Source: Gemmatimonadota bacterium (GTDB lineage Bacteria > JAAXHH01). From it: a DNA stretch of 5,611 bases. The notes under the pieces were generated by a model. That model had not been told where the DNA came from. It worked only from the letters and a program-made list of their open reading frames with translations, and did no database searches. The DNA lies in contig JAPOOT010000294.1 in assembly GCA_026713285.1 (NCBI GenBank), positions 1-5,611 of the forward strand, in the 5' to 3' direction. The translations under genes and the position numbers were made by a program. Positions 1 to 5,611 of this stretch are shown here, piece by piece; within the stretch, counting starts at the first letter, position 1; the number at the start of each line of letters is the position of its first letter.

Positions 1-825
1 CGCCGCGTCCGACGCCGCCCAGGCCGTCTTCAGCGTCTCAAGGCTCTTCCTGGCGATGTGCTCCGCTCCGTAGGAATAGTCGAACACCTCCACCGAACCG
101 TACCCATCGTAACCGGTGTCTCGAAGCGCCTGAAGTATCGGCGCGAAATCGGTTTTTCCGAAACCCGGACCGTCGCCGCTGGCGTCGTTGAAGTGGACGT
201 AGGCCATATCGTCCTTATGCTCGTGTATGGCAGCGGCTGCGTCCAGACCCTGGCAGAGGGTCGCCCGCACGTCGATGATCATGCGGAAATTCGGATGATC
301 GATCTCCCGGACCATCCGGGCGGCTTCGGCGGGGGTGTTGATGAAATTGGTCTGGGCGCTGTCCAGGGGCTCCAGGCAGATGGTCACCCCGTGTTCCTCC
401 GCCGCGGGCAGGCATTCCACGTATGCCTGGCGGGTCCGTTCCCAGGTCGCCTCGTAGGTCTGGTCCGGCAGCACGTCGCGCTGCTTCGGCGACCCGGCCA
501 CCATGACCCGGCCCCCGATGTCACCGCAGAATTTGATCAGGTCGCAGAGATACAGCCGGGTGCAGTACCGGATGCCGTCGTCGGGGTGGTTCAGATAAAG
601 GCCTTCCGGACTGAGCAGGAGCCAGTGGAGCCCCGTGATCTCCAGCCCGAATTCCGCTGCGTCGTCGCGGATCGCCTTCCGTGTGTCCGGACCGACCTGG
701 TTCACCGAAGAGGCCACCGTAAACGGGGCGATCTCCACGCCGTCGTAGCCGATTTCCGCGGCGGTGCGGAAGATCCGCCGGAGGGGCACGTCCCGGAACA
801 TCTCGTTGCAGAAGGCGAACTTCAT
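1..825 (-). CDS. Sugar phosphate isomerase/epimerase, xylose isomerase-like TIM barrel (3' end cut by window edge)
   Basis: I translated this frame by hand: 275 codons are open from an ATG at 825 to base 1 with no stop, so the C-terminus lies outside. The family is usually about 270-300 residues, so little is missing. The protein begins MKFAFCNEMF, a typical first barrel strand. Later strands carry the four divalent-metal ligands expected of this fold: E152 (CLEPLD), D185 (MIIDVRA), H211 (YVHFND) and E246 (SVEVFD). H67 (GLHW) is another usual active-site position. The family isomerises or epimerises keto-sugars or sugar phosphates in the cytoplasm through metal-bound enediol chemistry; the substrate cannot be read here. 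One oddity is DVRA after strand 6, where many relatives have D-x-x-H. The start codon overlaps the TGA of the upstream permease gene (ATGA), so translational coupling is likely. No signal peptide is seen. Family assignment is firm; exact reaction unknown. Confidence 0.9.
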   Translation of the reverse strand, partial: MKFAFCNEMFRDVPLRRIFRTAAEIGYDGVEIAPFTVASSVNQVGPDTRKAIRDDAAEFGLEITGLHWLLLSPEGLYLNHPDDGIRYCTRLYLCDLIKFCGDIGGRVMVAGSPKQRDVLPDQTYEATWERTRQAYVECLPAAEEHGVTICLEPLDSAQTNFINTPAEAARMVREIDHPNFRMIIDVRATLCQGLDAAAAIHEHKDDMAYVHFNDASGDGPGFGKTDFAPILQALRDTGYDGYGSVEVFDYSYGAEHIARKSLETLKTAWAASDAA

Positions 826-3800
826 ACGGGCAGTTCCGCTTCTTGCGTCTTTTTGGTCGCTTCCCTTCCGGTCGCCGCGTATTCGTTCTTGAGATCCTGG
901 GGGAGGGTGCGCCAGACCAGGAAGCGTTTGCGCAGCACGCTCAGGAAGCGCCGGTTGATGCGCTGCCAGGACGCCACGTCGCCGCTCTCGCGGTGGATGT
1001 CCACCCACACGGCGTAGAGATCTTTTTCATTTTCCGCCGGCGCGGCGCTGAGAGAAACCTTCTGGCTGATACCCAGGTCGTAGGGCGCGAGCCAGGTCAT
1101 CATCGAGATGTGGTACATGGGTTGGTCCGATGCGCCTTCCACGGCGGTCAACCGGACGTTCTCCGTGACGAATGCGCCCAGGGAGCCCTCCTCGTATGAT
1201 TCGAAGACCCGCGTGAGATAGGCGTACATGCCCAGCACCTCGACGCTGCCGATAGTGAAGGGGAAATCGAAGCTCCAGTCGTCTCCGTCGGGCTCGGGGA
1301 ATTTCCATTCCCGGCCCACGTCAGGCACGGCCATGTCCGCCGCCCTCTTGGCCGGGTAGGCCGTCGACAGGAACACCGTGGCCATGACCACGACGACCGA
1401 CCAGACGGCCGACAGGGAGGAATAGTTCAGCGAAAGGCCGGCGAGGATGTCGTAATTCGCCAGCACGAGGGTGATGGTCTGTCCCCCCAGGTAGCCCAGT
1501 ACGGCGCCGACCGTGGCAAAGACGGAGGACTCCGCCAGGAACAGCGCCGCGATATGGCTCGGCGCCAGTCCGACCGAGCTGTAGACGCCGATTTCCCGGA
1601 AGCGTTCGTGCACCGCGCCCATCATGGTGTTCAGCACGATCATGGCGGCGACGAGGATGGGGATGAGGAAGTTGCCGATGCCGCCGATGGAGGTGGAACC
1701 GATGGAACTGTATACGTTTACGGTACCGTCCTTGCCGACGAACATGGTCATGGCGACCCGCGAGAGAAAGTCCTCGATATCGCGGTCGAAATCGGGGTTC
1801 GGCTGCCCGCTCTCGTCCAGGAAGTCCGTGATGGCGACCGAATAGGTCTTTCCATCGAGGTCCATGACCGTTTCGTACGGCAGGATCATGACGTTATTGG
1901 ATTCGAGGTGTATGAAGGCTTCGGGCGGCGATTCGGCCTGCAGGCGGGGGTCCTCGCCGATGCGCTGCGCGATCTTGCCTTTCTCCTGGACCAGGTCGAC
2001 GGGCGTGAGCTTCTCGTCGTCCAGGTCCTTGAGCTGGTTGAACCGGCGGGAATCGATCACGCCGACGACCTGCAGCCGCATGCCGAACATGTCGACGAAG
2101 GCGGAACCTGCGTCTTCCGGCGCAATGCCCACCACCCCGGCCACGTCGTCGGGCAGTATGACGGCGTCCCGTTCGCCGGGCAGGAACCATCTTCCCCCAA
2201 GGAGGTAATCATCGAGCCCGGTCGCCCTTGGCTCGTCCGGCGTCAGTCCCAGGATGCTGTTCACGTAGCTTTCGTGGGACGAACTGGGCGAAGAGAAGGA
2301 GAAGAAGCCCTTCTCACCCTTGACCTGGGACATGTACCAGGCGCGGGGTATCAGCGTGGCCTTGTCTTCGAAAGTGCTTTTCAGATAATCGTATACGGAG
2401 GGCTGCAGCCCTTTCCAGTTGCGGTCCCGGACCAGCGTCCCTTCATAGGTCGGTTCGTTGTACCGTTCCAGCTTGTAGTATCTCAGCGACGTCGTGATGG
2501 ACGTGAAGGACAGCACGGTAAAAGTGAGCAGCGTGATGGTGGCCGCCGTGAGGACCGTGCGGACCTTTCGCTTGCGCAGGTTGGAAACGCCCAGCGACAG
2601 GGCCACGGCCGTGGCGCTCAACCGGCCGATGTCGGCCTCGTGCATGCCGGTCTGCGCGCGCTTGATCTTCTGGACTTCCTGGTTGAACTTCGACAGGACG
2701 ATGATGAGCACGGTCGTCCCCAGCGCGAAGATGACGAAGGCCAGGAAGATGACGTAGGGCGACGTGCTGAGCTTGAAGGCGGGATGCACCAGCTGCAGCA
2801 CGAGAAAAACCGCGATGAAGAAGACGGAGAAACCGAAGATCCGCTTGTTGATCGTCGGAAAACCGAAGACCAGGCGTTCCATGAAGAAGGAAAAGGGGAT
2901 GAGCAGGATGAAATAGAAGATCACGCCCTTGACCGTGTCGTCCGCCGTGGACTTGACCTCCGGGTAGCCCCGCGCCTCGAGGCCCCAGGCCTCACGCGAC
3001 TTGGAGATGAAGGCGTCGTATTCCCTGTTCGCGAGGTGCTCCTCCGCCTCCAGGAGGGTGACGCGCGCCTGTTCGTGCAATTGTTCGATGCGCTGGTTCT
3101 CCACGCCGAAGCGCGCGAGTTGCTTGAGCCGTACGTCGTCCACGACCCACATGTCCCGCGTGCCCTGGTAGGACGGATTTACGATCAGCCCCTGGTCGAT
3201 CGGATAGCCCTTGCCCTGGGCCTGTTCCAGGAGTTCCAGGGTCACTTCGCCCGGCTCGACGGGGTCCTTCAGGAAGGTATCCGGCGCGTTGGTCAACAGG
3301 TACTTGACGCCGAAGAGGCTTGTGCTCATGAGCAGCTTGACGTGCTGGCCCGGCTTGGCGAAGACGACGGCCGCGGGCACGGTCCGGCCCTCCGATCCGC
3401 TCTGCTTTTCAATGTAACTATGGCCGTACCACTGGGGTTCGGCGTCGTTCTGCCCCAGGACGGTCAACTGGTCCAGCGCGGTCAGGTACCGGGAGTCTAT
3501 GATCTCGTAAACGTCAAGGGCCTTGGCGCGGAAAACGATCTGGAGGGTGGTGTTCTCGTTTGCGCCGCTCGCCGCGTTCAGGGGGAAGGTCTTGTCGCCC
3601 TCCTGGCCCAGGTCCGGCGCGTAGATGATCTCACCGTCGTCGTCCAGGGCGTACGACCGAAGCCTGATCGGGCCCTTCTGCTGTTTCAGCGGACGGAAGT
3701 TGAAACGGCCCAGGGAATCGGCCTTGTTGATCAGGATGCCGCGCACGCCCGTATTGGTCAGGCTCTTGAAATAGGTGACCAGCGCGCCGGGGATGGGTTT

Positions 3801-5450
3801 CTTGGGGACGAAGAAATTGACGTCCCGGTCGAATTCATAAACGGTGCCCGCCATGTCATGGGCCGTGTCCTGGATCTTGAGCTTGGTCTCCTCGAAGAGT
3901 TCGCCGTCGGTGGAGGCCCGGGCGAGCATGACCGCGAGGGACCGCGCCTGCTCGGTGATATTATCGATGTTGACCGACTCGAATACGTCATGAGGCGTGT
4001 CCACCAGGCCTCGAGTACCATTCGGTGTGACGAAGGACATGCCCTTCTTGCCGAAGTACGTGACGGCCTCGCTGTCCAGCCCCAGCTTGACGGGCATGAA
4101 GTCCTTCCAGGTTCGCTGCGGCGGCACGATGGCGTTGACGTACCTGACCGAGTCGGCCCCGGCCCCGAAGGCCTCCTGGATGTAGCCCGCGAATTTCCTC
4201 GAATAAGGCGCGAAGATGTTCTTGATGTAGTGGTTGGTCGCCCAGGCCGCGTTGTCGAAGGTGCCGAAGGCGAAACTTCCGACGCGGGAATCGTGGCTTG
4301 AGAGATCGATGCCGAAGAATATATCGAAATCGATCTTGTCTTCCTCGGGGATTCTCGACATGAAGTAACTGCTCGCCCTGCCGTGCCGGTACAACCAGTT
4401 GTGCGTCCCCTCCAGTCCCATGAAATGAGCGGACGTGGCCAGGATGACCACCGAATACTTGGGACTGTACCGCTTCATCGCCCTGGCGACCTCAAGGAGC
4501 GCGGCGACGCCGGTGGCGCTTTCCGCGCCGGGCGCCAGACCCGGGACCACCGACATGGCGTCATAGTAGGACTCGATGACGATCGTGTAGTCCTTCCATT
4601 TCGTGCGGGTCTCGTCCCGGGCGTTTGGCATTTCCTCGTCCAGGCCGGGAATCCAGCCGAAGATGTTCTTTCCTTCCACGACCTCCCATTCCATACGGGC
4701 CTGGACATTCACCTGGTTCGTTCCGGATTCGGCAAGTTCCAGCAGGCCGGGTACGTGCGCCTTGTCTACCCAGTAGCGGGGCACATTCAACGGAAGCCCC
4801 ATGAATTTGAGTTCTGCTTCGCTCCGCGTCACCCGTCCGTTGTCGAAGAATACGATGGCGCTGGCGCCCAGCATCCGGGCATTGATGAACCGGTCCTGCG
4901 AGTCGAAATCCATGAGTACGACGCTGCCCTGGATGTCGTACCCGTTGAATTCACCGAATTCCCCCTTGCCGCCGTAGACGATCGGACCGGTCAGGCCTTC
5001 CCTGGGGGTGGTCGGCGTGCGCACGAGATTCGGCCAGAGGGCATGAAGCGGGATTTCCTCGCCCGTCTCCAGCACCGTCAGTTTCGAGCCCTTGTCCATA
5101 GGCACCGTGACGGGGAACGTCTCCGTGCGGATGTCCTCCAGTCCGATCTCTTCAAACTCTGTCTTCAGGTACTCGTAGGCCGAATCGGCGCCTGCGTAGC
5201 CCACGACGCGGGAAGTATAGGAAGAGAGGGTTTCTACCGTGTTAGAGATCGAATCTGCGCTGACCGCCCGGAGGGCCTCCTCGAGGGGACGGTCGTGGCC
5301 AAGGAAGGGCTGGACTTCCTGGGGTTCGGGCAGGGAGATCAGCTTCATCAGGATGTTCTCGGTAATATCCTTGGGATGGAATATGGTGACCGAGGACAAC
5401 ATCAGCAGCGCGATGGTGATGCCGATCCCTGTTTTTATCTTTGACCACAT
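822..5450 (-). CDS. FtsX-like ABC permease fused to a large extracytoplasmic M28 peptidase-like (PA-domain-containing) domain
   Basis: A 1542-residue inner-membrane protein. Helix 1 (about 8-24) follows K4 and K6 and lacks a clear signal-peptidase site or lipobox, so it looks like an anchor. Residues about 25-838 should be outside: M28-like fold (58-515) with a PA insert (150-245), a beta-rich segment (545-700), then a charged helical stalk (770-835). Helices 2-4 lie near 841-858, 871-889 and 897-919. The FtsX core follows: helix 5 (965-987), a MacB-like ectodomain (990-1255), and helices 6-8 (1259-1279, 1299-1328, 1346-1365), ending in the family signature AYPAKRAADMAVPDV. Positive charges (K869/R870, 921-931, 959-964, R1283/R1285, K1368) fit this topology. 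A tail of about 165 residues is cytoplasmic. The start is fixed on its 5' side: an in-frame TAG lies at 5457-5459. There is no Walker A motif, so the ATPase must be separate. Likely role: ABC-driven envelope transport or mechanotransmission; substrate unknown. Confidence 0.9.
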   Translation of the reverse strand: MWSKIKTGIGITIALLMLSSVTIFHPKDITENILMKLISLPEPQEVQPFLGHDRPLEEALRAVSADSISNTVETLSSYTSRVVGYAGADSAYEYLKTEFEEIGLEDIRTETFPVTVPMDKGSKLTVLETGEEIPLHALWPNLVRTPTTPREGLTGPIVYGGKGEFGEFNGYDIQGSVVLMDFDSQDRFINARMLGASAIVFFDNGRVTRSEAELKFMGLPLNVPRYWVDKAHVPGLLELAESGTNQVNVQARMEWEVVEGKNIFGWIPGLDEEMPNARDETRTKWKDYTIVIESYYDAMSVVPGLAPGAESATGVAALLEVARAMKRYSPKYSVVILATSAHFMGLEGTHNWLYRHGRASSYFMSRIPEEDKIDFDIFFGIDLSSHDSRVGSFAFGTFDNAAWATNHYIKNIFAPYSRKFAGYIQEAFGAGADSVRYVNAIVPPQRTWKDFMPVKLGLDSEAVTYFGKKGMSFVTPNGTRGLVDTPHDVFESVNIDNITEQARSLAVMLARASTDGELFEETKLKIQDTAHDMAGTVYEFDRDVNFFVPKKPIPGALVTYFKSLTNTGVRGILINKADSLGRFNFRPLKQQKGPIRLRSYALDDDGEIIYAPDLGQEGDKTFPLNAASGANENTTLQIVFRAKALDVYEIIDSRYLTALDQLTVLGQNDAEPQWYGHSYIEKQSGSEGRTVPAAVVFAKPGQHVKLLMSTSLFGVKYLLTNAPDTFLKDPVEPGEVTLELLEQAQGKGYPIDQGLIVNPSYQGTRDMWVVDDVRLKQLARFGVENQRIEQLHEQARVTLLEAEEHLANREYDAFISKSREAWGLEARGYPEVKSTADDTVKGVIFYFILLIPFSFFMERLVFGFPTINKRIFGFSVFFIAVFLVLQLVHPAFKLSTSPYVIFLAFVIFALGTTVLIIVLSKFNQEVQKIKRAQTGMHEADIGRLSATAVALSLGVSNLRKRKVRTVLTAATITLLTFTVLSFTSITTSLRYYKLERYNEPTYEGTLVRDRNWKGLQPSVYDYLKSTFEDKATLIPRAWYMSQVKGEKGFFSFSSPSSSHESYVNSILGLTPDEPRATGLDDYLLGGRWFLPGERDAVILPDDVAGVVGIAPEDAGSAFVDMFGMRLQVVGVIDSRRFNQLKDLDDEKLTPVDLVQEKGKIAQRIGEDPRLQAESPPEAFIHLESNNVMILPYETVMDLDGKTYSVAITDFLDESGQPNPDFDRDIEDFLSRVAMTMFVGKDGTVNVYSSIGSTSIGGIGNFLIPILVAAMIVLNTMMGAVHERFREIGVYSSVGLAPSHIAALFLAESSVFATVGAVLGYLGGQTITLVLANYDILAGLSLNYSSLSAVWSVVVVMATVFLSTAYPAKRAADMAVPDVGREWKFPEPDGDDWSFDFPFTIGSVEVLGMYAYLTRVFESYEEGSLGAFVTENVRLTAVEGASDQPMYHISMMTWLAPYDLGISQKVSLSAAPAENEKDLYAVWVDIHRESGDVASWQRINRRFLSVLRKRFLVWRTLPQDLKNEYAATGREATKKTQEAELPV
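1317..2573 (-). other. Domain: FtsX/MacB-type ABC permease core
   Basis: Residues about 960-1378 of the large protein. A basic patch (LRKRKVRTVLTAA) leads into a membrane helix, the classic start of MacB/LolC-type permeases. The extracytoplasmic domain (about 990-1255) contains a short serine-rich loop (SFSSPSSS, 1051-1058) and a beta strand pair MFGMRLQVVGVID typical of MacB periplasmic core domains. The membrane core then reads ILVAAMIVLNTMMGAVHERF and REIGVYSSVGLAPSHI, where the cytoplasmic coupling-helix region (ERFREIGVYSSVGL) corresponds to the family's 'ER.rEIGvlrAlG' motif that contacts the ATPase. The last helix ends in YPAKRAADMAVPDV, the usual PA-x-x-A-A-x-x-x-P closing motif. All key FtsX landmarks are intact, so this part is expected to be functional if a LolD/MacB-type ATPase partner exists. 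Confidence 0.88.
3906..5279 (-). other. Domain: M28 peptidase-like ectodomain with PA insert, probably catalytically inactive
   Basis: Residues about 58-515 of the large permease. The opening (SNTVETLSSYTSRVVGYAGA, then a YEYLKTEFEEIGL helix) matches the N-terminal part of secreted M28 aminopeptidases. Residues 150-245 resemble a PA domain: GSVVLMDFD, then INARMLGASAIVFF, then VPRYWVDKAHVPGLLELAE. The M28 core follows: VIESYYDA (291-298), PGAESATGVAALLEVAR (307-323), VVILATSAHFMGLEGT (334-349), FFGIDLSS (378-385) and VDTPHDVFESV (483-493). The alignment with the M28 consensus is clear by spacing and flanking residues, but most metal-site residues differ. In the known M28 superfamily, PA plus degenerate peptidase occurs in transferrin receptor, and catalytically dead M28-like domains occur in nicalin and nicastrin. 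I infer a ligand-binding or scaffolding role outside the membrane. Exact domain edges are approximate. Confidence 0.75.
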
Positions 5451-5489
5451 GCGCGTCTAACTCCGCTTTCGGACATATTTATCGATTAA
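5451..5489 (-). other. Short intergenic gap upstream of the permease
   Basis: These 39 bases separate the possible upstream stop codon from the permease start. The right half is AT-rich (TTAATCGATAAATATG on the minus strand) and includes an 8-base palindrome GATTAATC that extends just past the gap (5484-5491). I see no hairpin followed by a T-run, so there is no sign of a terminator. AT-rich hexamers that could act as a -10 element exist, but none has a convincing -35 partner at normal spacing. Either a weak promoter sits here or the permease is co-transcribed with the gene to its right. Confidence 0.4.
5461..5464 (-). promoter_or_regulatory. Possible weak ribosome binding site for the large permease
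   Basis: On the minus strand GGAG (within GCGGAG) lies ten bases before the ATG at 5450. The core is only four bases and the spacing is slightly long, so this is a weak candidate. It does support the chosen ATG, which is also the first possible start after the in-frame TAG at 5457-5459. Confidence 0.35.
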
Positions 5490-5611
5490 TCAACTAAAAT
5501 CGAATTGACTGGGATCTATTGCCAAGACCTTATCAGTTATATCATTTATGGGTATTTCATCTGGCACCACTCCGACTCCAAGCGTGCCCAGATGTGATCG
5601 AAGTTCTTCAA
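5490..5611 (-). CDS. Possible C-terminal end of an unidentified upstream gene (5' part outside the window)
   Basis: One minus-strand frame is open from the right edge (first complete codon at 5609) for 39 codons to a TGA at 5490-5492. The peptide starts EELRSHLGTLGVGVVPDEIP and ends DKVLAIDPSQFDFS. The mixture of hydrophobic and charged residues looks like a real protein C-terminus, and the position, 39 bases before the co-oriented permease, fits an operon gene. Against this, the stretch is short, its codons are unlike the neighbours (only about 12 of 39 end in G or C, where the permease clearly prefers G/C-ending codons), and a plus-strand frame is also open over the same bases. I do not recognise a family. 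If real, the codon use suggests a gene of different ancestry from the permease. Confidence 0.4.
   Translation of the reverse strand, partial: EELRSHLGTLGVGVVPDEIPINDITDKVLAIDPSQFDFS

Noticed and set aside
58..1017. A 319-codon plus-strand frame over the isomerase and the permease 3' end
   Set aside because: It lies across two well-supported minus-strand genes and shows only shadow-like composition, with no recognisable motif.
1554..4301. A 915-codon open frame on the plus strand, opposite the permease gene
   Set aside because: Its product is rich in H, R, D, G and V with no domain, membrane segment or motif, as expected for the antisense of a GC-rich gene. The minus-strand frame over the same bases has clear domain and membrane signatures.
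4401..4580. Calling the ectodomain an active M28 zinc aminopeptidase
   Set aside because: The expected His, Asp and Glu-Glu residues are replaced by Tyr, Glu and His-Phe, so catalytic function is not supported by sequence.
4383..5444. A 353-codon plus-strand frame opposite the M28-like domain
   Set aside because: It has antisense-shadow composition, and the minus-strand reading contains PA and M28-like patterns.
5484..5491. Perfect palindrome GATTAATC near the permease start, considered as an operator
   Set aside because: Eight bases is short and expected by chance in AT-rich DNA. The symmetry does not extend outward and there is no second copy nearby.
5470..5500. AT-rich hexamers considered as a sigma-70-type promoter for the permease
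   Set aside because: TTGATT and TAAATA-like hexamers are present but too close together. The alternative pairs match the consensus poorly.

Overview
The window is a GC-rich bacterial segment (roughly 60% G+C by eye, falling sharply in the last ~160 bases). Every gene I can support is read from the minus strand. In transcription order (right to left) it holds the AT-richer 3' end of a possible upstream gene (5490-5611), a 39-base gap, one very large membrane-protein gene (822-5450, 1542 residues), and a sugar isomerase/epimerase gene that starts inside the stop codon of the large gene and runs off the left edge (1-825). There are no RNA genes, insertion sequences, CRISPR arrays or convincing terminators.

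The large protein is the main item. It has an N-terminal membrane anchor and a giant extracytoplasmic region of about 810 residues. That region looks like an M28-type (transferrin-receptor/PSMA/nicalin-like) peptidase fold with a PA domain insert, followed by a beta-sandwich-like segment and a helical stalk. Next come three membrane helices, and then a recognisable FtsX/MacB-type ABC permease core with four helices and its own extracytoplasmic domain. A cytoplasmic tail of about 165 residues ends the protein. Most zinc ligands and the catalytic glutamate of M28 peptidases appear to be replaced, so the ectodomain is better read as a pseudopeptidase (binding or scaffold module) than as an active protease. 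No ATP-binding motif is present, so an ABC ATPase must be supplied from outside the window if this is a working ABC system.

The downstream gene encodes a TIM-barrel protein of the xylose-isomerase-like/AP-endonuclease-2 family with all four expected metal ligands. Its four-base ATGA overlap with the permease gene implies translational coupling and one operon. How a sugar-modifying enzyme and this permease work together is not evident from sequence.

The organism cannot be named with confidence. High G+C, a long chimeric FtsX permease and a neighbouring 'sugar phosphate isomerase/epimerase' recall uncultured lineages such as Latescibacterota or Gemmatimonadota. This is an impression from memory, not a search result.
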